From positions 62,001-126,000 of the forward strand of contig JBFWOB010000013.1 in assembly GCA_050250755.1 (NCBI GenBank): DNA of 64,000 nucleotides, written 5' to 3'. Below, piece after piece: positions 1-9,096 of the stretch. The position numbers and the translations under genes are program-made. The notes beneath the pieces are model-generated. The model searched no databases, had not been told where the DNA came from, and was given only the letters and a program-made list of their open reading frames with translations. The stretch comes from Ga0077555 sp050250755 (GTDB lineage Bacteria > Pseudomonadota > Alphaproteobacteria > Rhizobiales > Hyphomicrobiaceae). The first letter of the stretch is position 1; each line of letters begins with the position of its first letter.

Positions 1-1665
1 TCAGGAATTTCTGGACCTTCGGAGATGAGCCGCGAAGCGGCGCTCGCCATGTCGCCGCGTGTCGCCATCGACACCCCGTCGATCAAAGGCTCGATCGCGT
101 TGAAAGGCGGTCGTATCGACGACGTGAGCTTGGCGCAGTATCGCGAAACCACTGACCCGAAGAGTCCTCTGGTCATGCTGCTCTCGCCGTCCGGCTCGGC
201 GGCACCTTATTACGCGGAATTCGGTTGGCTCAGCGATGGTGGCGCCACGCTCAAGCTGCCGGACGCGGGGACCGAATGGCGTCAGGTCGACTCCAGCAAG
301 TTGACCATGACGACTCCAGTCACGCTCGAGTGGGACAATGGCGAGGGCCTCGTCTTCACACGCAAGATCAGCATCGATCCGCGTTACATGTTCACGATCG
401 AGGATGGGGTCACCAATAAGGGCACGGCGCCTGTCGTTCTGGATCATCGCTCGGTGATCTCGCGGCACGGAACGCCCAAGATTGAAGGCTTTTATATCCT
501 GCACGAGGGCCCGATCGGCGTCGCTGGCGACAAGGGACTGCAGGAGATCAAGTACTCGGCCGCCATCAAGGATCTCAAAGAAGGTGAGCACCTCACCAAG
601 AGCTTCGACAAAGTCACCGGCGGCTGGTTCGGCATCACGGATAAGTATTGGGCAGCTACGCTCATTCCCGACCAGAATACGGCGATCGACGCTTATGTGA
701 CCGGCTTCGCCAGGCAAGGGCAGCAAAAAGAGCGTTACCAGATCGATTATATCGCGCGCGGTGTATCGATCGCCCCCGGCCAGCAGCGCAGCGTCGAGGG
801 CAAGCTGTTCGCCGGCGCCAAGCAGGTTTCGGTTGTCGAGCAGTACGCCCAGAGCCTGAACATCAAGCAATTCGATCTGCTGATCGATTGGGGCTGGTTC
901 TATTTCATCACGAAGCCGATGTTCCACGTCATCGACTGGCTTGCGAGCTTCTTCGGAGGCCTGGGGCTGAAGGGCAACTTCGGCATCGCCATCCTCGTCA
1001 CGACTGTTCTGGTGAAGGCAGTATTCTTCCCGCTCGCCAACAAGAGCTACGAGTCGATGGCGAAGATGAAGAAGTTGCAGCCGGAGATGGAGAAGCTGCG
1101 GGAGCGTTACAAAGACGATAAGATGAAACAGCAGCAGGAGCTGATGGAGCTCTACAAGAAGCAAAAGATCAATCCGATGGCGGGTTGTCTGCCGATGCTG
1201 TTGCAGGTTCCGGTCTTCTTTGCGCTCTACAAAGTTCTGTTTGTGACCATCGATATGCGTCACGCCCCGTTCTACGGCTGGATCAAGGATCTTTCGGCTC
1301 CTGATCCTACATCGCTTTTCAATCTCTTTGGATTACTGCCCTTCACTGCGCCGGATTTCCTGCATGTCGGCCTCTGGCCGATCATCATGGGCTTCACGAT
1401 GTGGGCCCAGATGCAATTGAATCCGCAGCAGCCGGATCCCGTGCAGCAGCAGATCTTCACCTGGATGCCGGTGGTCTTCACCTTCATGCTGGCGTCGTTC
1501 CCGGTCGGCCTCGTGATCTATTGGGCCTGGAACAACGTCTTGTCGGTGTCGCAGCAGTATTACATCTCGAAGAAGAACGGCGCCGAGATCCATCTCTGGA
1601 AGAACATGGGGATCAATCGCTTGCAATCCTGGCTATCCGCTCGGAAGTCCGGCAGCCGAAGTTGA
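1..1665 (+). CDS. yidC: Membrane protein insertase YidC (5' truncated)
   Basis: This is the Oxa1/YidC/Alb3 insertase of the inner membrane, which inserts and folds membrane proteins alone or with SecYEG. The reading frame is open from base 1, so the true start lies upstream of the window; at least 554 codons are present against roughly 600 in the family. A large periplasmic domain occupies about residues 20-280. The conserved insertase core follows at about 300-520, with hydrophobic helices, a Lys/Glu/Gln-rich cytoplasmic hairpin near codons 350-385 and the family segment NPMAGCLPMLLQVPVFFALY near codons 390-410. The basic C-terminal tail is typical. engB follows closely, the usual alphaproteobacterial order. 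The product assignment is certain; only the N-terminus is missing. Confidence 0.97.
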   Translation, partial: SGISGPSEMSREAALAMSPRVAIDTPSIKGSIALKGGRIDDVSLAQYRETTDPKSPLVMLLSPSGSAAPYYAEFGWLSDGGATLKLPDAGTEWRQVDSSKLTMTTPVTLEWDNGEGLVFTRKISIDPRYMFTIEDGVTNKGTAPVVLDHRSVISRHGTPKIEGFYILHEGPIGVAGDKGLQEIKYSAAIKDLKEGEHLTKSFDKVTGGWFGITDKYWAATLIPDQNTAIDAYVTGFARQGQQKERYQIDYIARGVSIAPGQQRSVEGKLFAGAKQVSVVEQYAQSLNIKQFDLLIDWGWFYFITKPMFHVIDWLASFFGGLGLKGNFGIAILVTTVLVKAVFFPLANKSYESMAKMKKLQPEMEKLRERYKDDKMKQQQELMELYKKQKINPMAGCLPMLLQVPVFFALYKVLFVTIDMRHAPFYGWIKDLSAPDPTSLFNLFGLLPFTAPDFLHVGLWPIIMGFTMWAQMQLNPQQPDPVQQQIFTWMPVVFTFMLASFPVGLVIYWAWNNVLSVSQQYYISKKNGAEIHLWKNMGINRLQSWLSARKSGSRS

Positions 1666-1714
1666 TGGCGGCCGGCGGGGGCCATTGAAGCTTCGCCGAC
1701 ACCACAGCGATCCG

Positions 1715-2398
1715 ATGAGAGACGTGCCGATGTCGAGCGCAGGCAACGAGATTCGGACCGACGCCAAGGTCCGCGACGAACCGGTGCCAGGGCCATTTAC
1801 GCGGTCCTGGCGCTTCCTGAAGAGCGTGCCGGCCCTGGTTCATCTCCCTGATACCGGGCCGCTCGAAATCGCACTCGCGGGACGATCGAACGTCGGCAAG
1901 TCGAGCCTGATCAACGCGCTCGTACGGCATAACGGCATAGCGCGGACGTCGAACACGCCGGGCCGCACCCAGGAACTCAACTATTTCGAGACTGATTGGC
2001 AGCCGCGCTTCTATCTCGTGGACATGCCGGGTTACGGGTTCGCGAAGGCGCCGAAGGAGAAGGTCGAGGCCTGGACAAACCTCGTCAAGGATTACCTCCG
2101 GGGGCGCCAGACGCTTGTACGTGTGTTGGTGTTGATAGATGCGCGCCACGGCCTGAAACCCGTCGACGACGAGATCATGGCGCTCCTGGATGGGGCGGGC
2201 GTTACGTTTCAGGTGGTGCTGACCAAGGCGGACAAAGTGACGCCGAAGGCATTGGCGCATGTCGTTGCGGCAACGGAAGCGGCGCTGAAGAAGCACCCGG
2301 CCGCCTTTCCGGAGATCATCGCCACATCGTCGGACACCGGCCTCGGCCTGGAGGCGCTGCGCGGGATCATCACGGTCCTGCTCGACGAGCGACGCTGA
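1715..2398 (+). CDS. engB: Ribosome biogenesis GTP-binding protein EngB/YsxC/YihA
   Basis: EngB is a small TRAFAC GTPase needed for large ribosomal subunit maturation. The G motifs are clear: G1 GRSNVGKSS near residue 56, G3 DMPGYG near residue 107 and G4 TKAD near residue 168. The family signature TSNTPGRTQELNYF lies between G1 and G3. It starts about 50 bp after the yidC stop and is probably co-transcribed with it. Candidate starts are TTG 1685, ATG 1715 and ATG 1730; a GAGAG stretch 5' of 1730 makes that start also plausible. The N-terminal ~30 residues are a variable extension common in alphaproteobacterial EngB. The gene converges on the FHA-cyclase gene with only 15 bp between stops. 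Confidence 0.96.
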   Translation: MRDVPMSSAGNEIRTDAKVRDEPVPGPFTRSWRFLKSVPALVHLPDTGPLEIALAGRSNVGKSSLINALVRHNGIARTSNTPGRTQELNYFETDWQPRFYLVDMPGYGFAKAPKEKVEAWTNLVKDYLRGRQTLVRVLVLIDARHGLKPVDDEIMALLDGAGVTFQVVLTKADKVTPKALAHVVAATEAALKKHPAAFPEIIATSSDTGLGLEALRGIITVLLDERR

Positions 2399-2413
2399 AG
2401 CAGATCAAGCCGC

Positions 2414-3283
2414 TCAACTCACGGCGTAGAAGCGCCGCGCCGGTCCTGTGATACCCGCGACGGAATGGCTGCCGAGATCGCGCAGCGTAAATGAACCCGA
2501 CAGTTGCTGCCGGGCTTGCTCGCTGGCGAGCAGATCGCAGGCCAGCTCGCTCGCAATTTTTTCCATGCGGAATGCAATGACGACGTCGACGCCGGAAAGG
2601 CTGTCCTCGCCGTGCGAAGCTGCGCCGCCGAACGCGACGGTTCCGTAATGGAGCGCGAGCCGGAAACGCGGACTTGTCGTGTCCGCCTGCAACGTCTTGA
2701 GCGCGCGAACGGCCGATACGATCTGGGTGGTCTCGATCGCCTCGGCCATCCAGAAGGCAAGGAAGCCGTCGCCGAGATACTTGTTGATGGCCCCTCCGTG
2801 GCCGTCCACGATCTCCTTGCAACTGCCCATCCAGCGCCCGACCTGCATGGCCATTTCCGTCGAGGAAAGGCGGGCGGCCATATCGGAAGATCCTTTGATG
2901 TCGGCCACCAGCAACCAGCAAGGCACATCTTTGATGCTGATGATGGTCTGTGCAGAAATCTGACTGCCGCGAGGGTCGGAGATGGACCGGGCCGTGATCT
3001 GATGAAAGGACAGGCTGTGATCGCCAACCTGCAGGGCATCGCCGTTGGAGAGGCGTGTCGGCTGAATCACGCGGCGGCCGTTGAGATATGTTCCATTGCC
3101 GCTGCCGAGGTCGATGACCCAATACTCGGCATCGTCCTGCTTATGGACGAGGGCGTGTCGCCGCGAGACCTTGCCGTCATCGATGATGATGTCGTTGGTT
3201 GCCGATCGGCCAAGCGAACACGTCGCGGCAACAGGCCAGCGCCGTCCGTCCCCGCTTTCAAGCCAAACCGTGGCGACACCCAT
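2414..3283 (-). CDS. FHA domain-adenylate/guanylate cyclase domain protein
   Basis: About 289 residues with two domains. The N-terminal forkhead-associated domain (about residues 3-100) has the phosphothreonine-binding hallmarks LGRS, SRRHA and GSGNGTYLNG. The C-terminal class III nucleotide cyclase domain (about 120-285) has VADIKGSS, with the first metal-binding Asp, and GDGFLAFW, with the second. In the segment GVDVVIAFRME the Arg of the usual N-x-x-x-R transition-state pair is kept, but the expected Asn position appears to be Val/Ile, so catalysis may be weakened. The ATG at 3283 is preceded by GAGAGG 8 bases upstream, which decides the start over longer in-frame extensions. The architecture suggests phospho-Thr signalling coupled to cyclic nucleotide production. 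A Ser/Thr kinase lies 12 kb away but no link is shown. Confidence 0.88.
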   Translation of the reverse strand: MGVATVWLESGDGRRWPVAATCSLGRSATNDIIIDDGKVSRRHALVHKQDDAEYWVIDLGSGNGTYLNGRRVIQPTRLSNGDALQVGDHSLSFHQITARSISDPRGSQISAQTIISIKDVPCWLLVADIKGSSDMAARLSSTEMAMQVGRWMGSCKEIVDGHGGAINKYLGDGFLAFWMAEAIETTQIVSAVRALKTLQADTTSPRFRLALHYGTVAFGGAASHGEDSLSGVDVVIAFRMEKIASELACDLLASEQARQQLSGSFTLRDLGSHSVAGITGPARRFYAVS

Positions 3284-3498
3284 GTGATGAACCTCTCGCG
3301 GGCCGAAGTGTAGCAATACTGTAGGATCGGAGCCAGACGCTCTACACACGATCAAACGTCCGATGGACTGCAGATAAAACTCAAGCTCTCACACTCTCAT
3401 CCCGGAGTTCCCATATAGCCTCGCAAATGCGTGCTGAAGGGGCTCGGGAGAGTCCTCGTCGGCCCAATCCGGGAGCATGGGGCTCCTGAACAACTCGG

Positions 3499-4482
3499 AT
3501 GACCATGACGCCGTTTCTCAATTCCGACCGCCTGGCAGAGCATCGACGTCGCAACAGGCTGCAGTCGCTGCTTCTGGTCGGCGGCATGAGCTTGATTGTC
3601 ATGGCCGCGTCTGCGCTGATCTGGTCGTGGTCGGGAGCGCTCGTCCCGGGCCTTTTCGTGACGGTGCTGGGTTTGCTCGGTCCGCGCGTGCCGCCGGAGG
3701 CCGTGATGCGCCTCTACAATGGTGTGCCTGTCGATGCGCGCCATGGCGCTGAGCTTCATCGGCTGATGGAGGTGCTGGCCGACCGCGCGGAGCTCGAACG
3801 CCATCCGCGCCTCTATGTCATCCCCTCGACAACGCTCAATGCTTTCGCAGCCGGGTCGCGCTCGAATGCTGCCGTCGGAATCACGGAAGGGCTGCTTCGC
3901 CGTCTCGATCTTCGCCAGATCGCAGGCGTCATCGCTCACGAGATGAGCCATATCCGTAACAACGACCTGCACGTCATGGCGATGGCGGATGCGTTGACGC
4001 GCTTCACGCAAATCCTGGCCTACTTCGGGCTGTTGCTCGGCTTCATGAACCTGCCGCTGATGATGATGGGCTTCGAGACGTTCTCGTGGCTGGCGATCTT
4101 GTTGCTGTATCTGGCGCCCACGCTCTCGAGCCTGCTCCAGATGGGATTGTCGCGAACGCGTGAATACGACGCTGATCTCGAAGCGGCTGGGCTCACGGGC
4201 GATCCGGCGGGCCTTGCATCGGCGCTCGGAGCGCTCGAACGGTATCAGGGCCGCTTCTGGGAGGATCTCATGCTTCCGGTGCCGGCACGGCGGATTCCCT
4301 ATCCGTCGATGCTGCGATCACATCCCGACACCGCGGACCGGATCGCACGCCTGCGCGAGCTGGAGGGGCGCTCTTCGCAGGCTCGTCCTATCGCGATCGG
4401 GGACGGACCTTTGTTTACGCTCGTCGGTCACGGGCCGTCCGGCATGGCGCCCAGACATCGCGCATTGGGCCTCTGGTACTGA
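3499..4482 (+). CDS. M48-family zinc metalloprotease, HtpX-like, membrane-associated
   Basis: 327 residues. Two N-terminal hydrophobic helices (about 23-60) precede the zinc-protease domain with the active-site motif HEMSH (about residues 149-153). Another hydrophobic pair follows, around LMMMGFETFSWLAILLLYLA, and then the downstream Glu ligand region SRTREYDADLEAAGLTGDP. The C-terminal PYPSMLRSHPDTADRIARL is the family's typical SHPPTxxRIxxL segment. Such proteins degrade misfolded membrane proteins; the substrate here is unknown. It is divergent from the FHA-cyclase gene, with 215 bp between starts, and is followed by meaB 90 bp downstream. Unlike the protein at 54348-55502, all zinc ligands appear intact. 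Confidence 0.92.
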   Translation: MTMTPFLNSDRLAEHRRRNRLQSLLLVGGMSLIVMAASALIWSWSGALVPGLFVTVLGLLGPRVPPEAVMRLYNGVPVDARHGAELHRLMEVLADRAELERHPRLYVIPSTTLNAFAAGSRSNAAVGITEGLLRRLDLRQIAGVIAHEMSHIRNNDLHVMAMADALTRFTQILAYFGLLLGFMNLPLMMMGFETFSWLAILLLYLAPTLSSLLQMGLSRTREYDADLEAAGLTGDPAGLASALGALERYQGRFWEDLMLPVPARRIPYPSMLRSHPDTADRIARLRELEGRSSQARPIAIGDGPLFTLVGHGPSGMAPRHRALGLWY

Positions 4483-4572
4483 CACGAGAACGCACCGGCA
4501 GCACCGAAGCTGGGACGCCAATCGGCGGGCGAGGCCATTGCTTCGTGCCCAGGCGTCGCCTATTGACGCCCG

Positions 4573-5511
4573 ATGCCCGCTTTGCCGACCGATCCCGCAG
4601 CTCTCGTCAGTCGCCTCGTCGCGGCCGATCGGCGAGCTGTGGCCGAGGTCTTGACGCGTCTCGAACGCCAATCCGCCGATGCCAAAGCGCTGATCGCCGG
4701 CTTGATGCCGCACCTTGGCAAAGCTTTCGTCGCTGGCATCACCGGACCGCCCGGCGCGGGCAAGTCGACGCTCGTCAACGCCCTGATTGCGGAGGCCCGT
4801 GCGGCTGGATACCGCGTTGCTGTTCTTGCTGTTGATCCGTCCTCACCGGTCTCCGGCGGCGCCATTCTCGGCGATCGCATCCGCATGACCGCCGCGCATG
4901 ACGATGACGGTGTACTCGTGCGCTCCCTGGGCTCTCGCGGCACGCTCGGCGGTTTGACCCCTGCGGCCGTACGCATGATCGATGCGCTCGATGCGGCGGG
5001 TTTCGGGCTCATTCTCCTCGAGACGGTCGGCACTGGTCAGAGTGAGGTTGACGTCGCCGAAATCGCCGACGTGGTGGTTGTCGTTTCGGCGCCCGGCCTC
5101 GGCGATGGCATTCAGGCCATGAAGGCGGGATTGCTCGAGATCGCTGATATCCTGGTGGTGAACAAGGCAGACCGCGAAGGGGCCGAGCGGACAGCCGATG
5201 AGCTGGCAGCGGCTCTCGCTCTGCGCGCCACTCCGGGCGATGTCCCAGTGTTACGGAGCATCGCTGTGACGGGTGTCGGTGTGCCCGAGGTATGGAATGA
5301 GATGGCGGGGCGGGGGCGCACGCGGCGGGCGGAGCCACTTGAGACGCGCCGTCGGAGACGGGCGCGCTATCTTATCGCGCGTGCCGCAGCCGATCTCATT
5401 GCGGCGCGGGTGCGAAGTGGCGATGTGAGCACGGATGCGTTGGCGGATGCCGTGCTCGGCGGTGAAACGCATCCCCTCGACGCGGCGAAAAGCTTGCTCG
5501 GTCCCGCATAA
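4573..5511 (+). CDS. MeaB/ArgK-type G3E GTPase (copy 1), B12-mutase chaperone
   Basis: 312 residues of the MeaB/ArgK family, which guard B12-dependent acyl-CoA mutases by gating cofactor loading and removing damaged cobalamin. Visible motifs are the P-loop GITGPPGAGKST (about residues 56-67), VDPSSPVSGGAILGDRIRM, SRGTLGG, the ETVGTGQSEVDVAE switch and NKAD for guanine specificity. It lies just upstream of a cobalamin riboswitch and btuBFCD operon, which fits a B12 theme. No mutase gene is in the window, so whether its client is methylmalonyl-, ethylmalonyl- or another mutase cannot be told. A second, distinct MeaB is encoded at 19449-20510. The Arg-rich patch near residue 255 is unusual but not disruptive. 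Confidence 0.9.
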   Translation: MPALPTDPAALVSRLVAADRRAVAEVLTRLERQSADAKALIAGLMPHLGKAFVAGITGPPGAGKSTLVNALIAEARAAGYRVAVLAVDPSSPVSGGAILGDRIRMTAAHDDDGVLVRSLGSRGTLGGLTPAAVRMIDALDAAGFGLILLETVGTGQSEVDVAEIADVVVVVSAPGLGDGIQAMKAGLLEIADILVVNKADREGAERTADELAAALALRATPGDVPVLRSIAVTGVGVPEVWNEMAGRGRTRRAEPLETRRRRRARYLIARAAADLIAARVRSGDVSTDALADAVLGGETHPLDAAKSLLGPA

Positions 5512-5633
5512 ATCGCGTGAAACCTGAAGTCGACACAGGCTCTGTGTCCGAATAGACCCGCTGCTCGGCGCAATGTGATGTCTTTGCATCGGTCGAGATT
5601 GACAGCGCAAAGCATGCTGAGCTTCATGCAGGA

Positions 5634-5845
5634 GTGCCGGTTTTCGTGATCCGATTGGATCGCGAGTGAAAAGGGAACGCGGTGACGGACAGGCTTGCAG
5701 CCAAGCCTTTGCCCATACCGCGGCTGCCCCCGCAACTGTAGGCGGCGAGCCTGCGACCATTTCGTGCCACTGGCGGCGCCGTGAGGTGCTGTCGGGAAGG
5801 CGGGTCGGAGGCGCTTGAGCTGCAAGCCAGGAGACCTGCCGGCAC
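5634..5845 (+). ncRNA. Cobalamin (adenosylcobalamin) riboswitch
   Basis: The P1 helix closes perfectly: GTGCCGG at 5634-5640 pairs with CCGGCAC at 5839-5845. Between them lie the hallmark core GCTGCCCCCGCAACTGTAGG (5723-5742), a GCCACTGG-type element near 5766, GGGAAGGCGGG near 5796 and the B12 box GCAAGCCAGGAGACCTGCC (5822-5840). It precedes the TonB-dependent receptor and BtuFCD genes. Family knowledge says adenosylcobalamin binding represses the downstream import genes. Confidence 0.96.
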
Positions 5846-5855
5846 AAGTCGCCCA

Positions 5856-5878
5856 TCTTCCGCGCGGGGCGTGCGGAA
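5856..5878 (+). terminator. Hairpin just after the riboswitch aptamer
   Basis: CTTCCGC (5856-5862) pairs with GCGGAAG (5872-5878) around a 9-nt loop. It sits 10 nt past P1. There is no U-tract after it, so it is not a classical intrinsic terminator; it may be part of the expression platform or a Rho/pausing element. The role is inference. Confidence 0.4.
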
Positions 5879-6033
5879 GAACGGACTTGCCGTCGTGGCG
5901 ACTGTGCAGTGGTGGGAGCAGTCGCGTGGAAAGCACCAGCAGGCCGGGTGAACGGGGTCCTTGGTAATCCGGTTTCGTCGAGCGGATTTCGAGCCGCGTG
6001 CGCGAACCGTTTGAATGGGTGCAATCGGCGGCG

Positions 6034-6065
6034 CTCCCGCAGTCATCATGCGGGAGAAGACAATG
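6034..6065 (+). promoter_or_regulatory. RBS-sequestering hairpin in front of btuB
   Basis: CTCCCGCA (6034-6041) pairs perfectly over 8 bp with TGCGGGAG (6049-6056) around a 7-nt loop. The right arm contains the GGGAG ribosome-binding site of the ATG at 6063. This is the arrangement expected for translational control by the upstream cobalamin riboswitch, although about 190 nt separate aptamer and hairpin. Confidence 0.7.
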
Positions 6066-8231
6066 TTTCGTTTGAAATCGGCACGTCGCCATCGCAGCGC
6101 GCTCCTGGCGGGAGCAGCTTGTGCTGCAATGGTTGGCGTGTCTTCGGGAGGCGCGACGGCGCAGACCGCGTTGCCGGGGATCGTCGTCGAGGGCGCGACG
6201 CTCTCGAAGCCAGCGCCGCCTCGGCCGCAACCGCCCCCTCAGCGGGCCCAGCGGGCGCCAACCCCGGCGCCAGCCCAGACCTCGGGGGACCCCGCGCCGG
6301 CAAATGCGGATGGTGACGTGTCGTTCGCCGACGTTGCCGCCGATAACGCTGTCAGCAGCGATCAAGAGGGCTATGCAGCGGATACGGTCGGCTCGAGCGT
6401 CACGGTCGTGACGGGCGCCGAGATCGAACGGCAACAGATCCGAAATGCGGCTGAAGCGCTCCGTGGCCTGCCAGGTGTGTCGGTGAGCAGAAGCGGCAGC
6501 GTTGCGGGCCAAACTCAAGTCCGCATTCGTGGCGCCGAGGCCAATCATACGCTGGTTCTCATTGACGGCATCGTCGCCAACCAGCCGGGCACCGGCGAGT
6601 TCGACTTCTCGAACCTGACGGCCGATCAGATCGAACGCATCGAGGTGATTCGCGGCGCGCAGTCGAGCCTCTATGGTTCGGGTGCGATCGGCGGCGTGGT
6701 GAATATCATCACGAAGCGGGGGCAGGGGCCGGCCAGCACCACGGTCTGGGCAGAGGCCGGGTCATTCAAGACGGCAGAAGCCGGCGCCACCGTCTCCGGC
6801 GGCAACGATCGCGCCCATGGGCTTATGTCGTATAGCGTGCGCAACTCGAACGGCTACAACATCTCGGTCGACGGAAATGAGACCGACGCGAGCGCAATCC
6901 GAAGCTTCATCATGAAAGGCGGCGTCTCGCCGACCGAGAATTTCTCGGTAGACGTGGTGGTGCGCAACGTGGACAAGCGCGGCGATCGCGACGGCGATCT
7001 GTTCGCGCTGTCCGGACTGTCGCGGCAGACGGATACGTTCAGCCATTTCGCTTCGAATGTCTGGTTGGCGGGTATCGAGGCAAAGTTGGACACGTTTGAC
7101 CGTCGCCTCCAGCACCGCGTCCGCTACAACTATGCGGAGACTGTGCTCGAGGACACGGACGTCAGCGATTTCGGCTCGCTCTATGCGCGCAACGACAACG
7201 TCCGTCGCAATGCGGCGTATATGGCGACGTTGGATCTCGGCACGCCTTCGCTTTCCGGCATTCTGCGGCACAGCGTGACCGGCCTCGTCGAGCACGAGAA
7301 CGAGACATTCAATCAGGTGACCGGAGACAACCTGACGCGCGAACGGAGCCGCCTTGCGTTCGCCGGCGAATATCGCGCCGATCTTTTCGACCGGCTGACC
7401 GTGACCGGCAACGTGCGTCACGATGACAACGACACCTTCGACGATTTTACGACCTGGCGCGCAGCGGCATCGCTGCGTCTCACCGATAAGCGCAGCCCGT
7501 GGGGCCTGCGGCCACACGCGAGCTATGGCACGGCGGTGAAATTGCCGACCATGGTCGAGCAATTTGGTCAGTTCGCTGGGTTCGTGCCCAATCCAAACCT
7601 CAAAGCTGAGGAGAGCACGGGGTGGGATGCCGGTATCGAGTTGTCGTTGGCGCGCGGCGCGTTCGTCGTTGATGCAACCTACTTCAGCGCCAACCTGGAG
7701 AACGAGATCGTCACGCGCTTCCTTCCGTTCTTCCAGTCGACCGTCGAGAACCTTGTTGGCGAAAGCACGCGCGAAGGTGTGGAGCTTTCGGCGCGCTGGA
7801 ACCCGCTGAAGTGGCTGTCGCTCGGTGCGGCCTACACGTGGCTCGACGCACGCGATGATGCGGGGCTTCCGGAGATCCGGCGAGCACGTGACTCAGGCCG
7901 GCTCGATGCAACTATGGCGTTTGCTGGCGGTCGCGGCAGCGTGACGGTCGCGGCAATCTATAACGGCACCACCCCGGACTTCGCGTTCGGCCTGCCGAAT
8001 TTCGATACCGTACGCGTGCGCCTCGACGATTACTGGCTGGGTACGATTGCCGCCCGCTACGAGCTGCGTCCGGGCGTCGAAGTCTTTGGCCGCATTGAGA
8101 ATCTGTTCGACGCCGACTACCAGGAGGTCTACGGCTTCGAAACGGCAGGGATGGCCGCCTATGCCGGCCTGAAGGTCAAATTCGGCGGCAACGACGGCGT
8201 CGGCAGCCAGCATCGAGATCGTGAGGAGTGA
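6063..8231 (+). CDS. btuB: TonB-dependent vitamin B12 outer-membrane receptor, BtuB-like
   Basis: About 722 residues. A signal peptide ends near ATAQT, followed by LPGIVVEGA as a putative TonB-box region and a Pro/Ala-rich linker of about 60 residues. The plug starts at SSVTVVTGAEIERQQIRNAA and contains the hallmarks IRGAEANHTLVLIDG and IEVIRGAQSSLYGSGAIGG. The 22-strand barrel includes the VPNPNLKAEES box near residue 510 and ends in the aromatic-terminal type GLKVKF followed by a short tail. ATG 6063 has GGGAGAAG upstream and is chosen over an upstream in-frame ATG at 6048. Riboswitch control and co-linear btuF, btuC and btuD make B12 the likely ligand. It overlaps the next gene slightly. 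Confidence 0.93.
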   Translation: MFRLKSARRHRSALLAGAACAAMVGVSSGGATAQTALPGIVVEGATLSKPAPPRPQPPPQRAQRAPTPAPAQTSGDPAPANADGDVSFADVAADNAVSSDQEGYAADTVGSSVTVVTGAEIERQQIRNAAEALRGLPGVSVSRSGSVAGQTQVRIRGAEANHTLVLIDGIVANQPGTGEFDFSNLTADQIERIEVIRGAQSSLYGSGAIGGVVNIITKRGQGPASTTVWAEAGSFKTAEAGATVSGGNDRAHGLMSYSVRNSNGYNISVDGNETDASAIRSFIMKGGVSPTENFSVDVVVRNVDKRGDRDGDLFALSGLSRQTDTFSHFASNVWLAGIEAKLDTFDRRLQHRVRYNYAETVLEDTDVSDFGSLYARNDNVRRNAAYMATLDLGTPSLSGILRHSVTGLVEHENETFNQVTGDNLTRERSRLAFAGEYRADLFDRLTVTGNVRHDDNDTFDDFTTWRAAASLRLTDKRSPWGLRPHASYGTAVKLPTMVEQFGQFAGFVPNPNLKAEESTGWDAGIELSLARGAFVVDATYFSANLENEIVTRFLPFFQSTVENLVGESTREGVELSARWNPLKWLSLGAAYTWLDARDDAGLPEIRRARDSGRLDATMAFAGGRGSVTVAAIYNGTTPDFAFGLPNFDTVRVRLDDYWLGTIAARYELRPGVEVFGRIENLFDADYQEVYGFETAGMAAYAGLKVKFGGNDGVGSQHRDREE

Positions 8232-9096
8232 GGACGAAGTGGGTGGTGTTGCGCGAGTAGCGATTGCCATCGTGGCGATGATCTTTCTGGCGTCGCAAAG
8301 CCGCGCCGCGCCGCGCCGCATCGTCTCGCTGAACCTATGTACCGACGAGATCCTGCTGGATCTCGTCCCACCTGACCGCATCGCAGCCGTCAGTCATCTG
8401 GCAGCCGATCCGCTCGTTTCCGCGGTGGCGGACCGCGCATTGTCCTTGCCGTCGACGCGTGGCGAAGCCGAAAGCGTTTTGGCGCTCGATCCCGATCTCA
8501 TCCTCGCCGGAACGTGGACCACCCCGGCGACCCTCGATCTCCTCGAGAGGATAGGGCGGCGCGTCGTGCGGGTTCCGTCGACCAGCGACCTTGATGGCAT
8601 TCGGGACGCCATTCGCCAAGTTGCAGCCGTTGTCGACGAGGTCGAGAAAGGCGAAGCCCTGATCCGTTCCTTCGAAGCGGACCTGGAAGCAGCCCGCGCC
8701 GGGCATCGCACTGGGCGGCCACCGCCATCTGCGCTGGTCTATCAGGTGAATGGCCTGTCTGCGGGGCCGGGAAGCCTTGCCGACACGCTCATTCGCGCCG
8801 CTGGGCTTACCAATCATGCGGAAACGCTGGGCCTCGGGGCCGGCGGGGCACTGCCGCTCGAGGTACTGGCGGCAAGCCCGCCCGATCTCGTCATTCTCTC
8901 GGGGCCGGCCGACGAATATCGCACGGTGTTGGCGGAGAACCTGCGACACCCGGCGCTGGCCGCGGTGCTCGCCACCCATGCTTCCGTCACCATACCTTGG
9001 CGCTTGTGGCTCTGCGGAACACACTACGCGGGCAAAGCCGTGCGGCGGATGGCCGACGCCCGACGCAGGCTCGACGACCGAGGCCGAGCAAGATGA
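8221..9096 (+). CDS. btuF: Cobalamin ABC transporter substrate-binding protein, BtuF-like
   Basis: 291 residues of the helical-backbone binding-protein family. A signal sequence (VARVAIAIVAMIFLASQSRA) is followed by the first lobe starting RRIVSLNLCTDEILLDL, typical of BtuF/FecB proteins, then LALDPDLILAGTW and a second lobe from PSALVYQVNG. It captures B12 in the periplasm for BtuCD. The GTG start at 8221 overlaps the btuB stop by 11 bases; a GTG at 8239 is also possible and would leave a tidier signal peptide. Its stop overlaps the btuC start in an ATGA, so translation is probably coupled. Confidence 0.88.
   Translation: MRSEDEVGGVARVAIAIVAMIFLASQSRAAPRRIVSLNLCTDEILLDLVPPDRIAAVSHLAADPLVSAVADRALSLPSTRGEAESVLALDPDLILAGTWTTPATLDLLERIGRRVVRVPSTSDLDGIRDAIRQVAAVVDEVEKGEALIRSFEADLEAARAGHRTGRPPPSALVYQVNGLSAGPGSLADTLIRAAGLTNHAETLGLGAGGALPLEVLAASPPDLVILSGPADEYRTVLAENLRHPALAAVLATHASVTIPWRLWLCGTHYAGKAVRRMADARRRLDDRGRAR

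Noticed and set aside
1..1263. 420-aa minus-strand open frame over yidC
   Set aside because: It lies wholly antisense to the clearly conserved YidC coding sequence and has no protein-like motifs; high GC keeps the opposite frame open.
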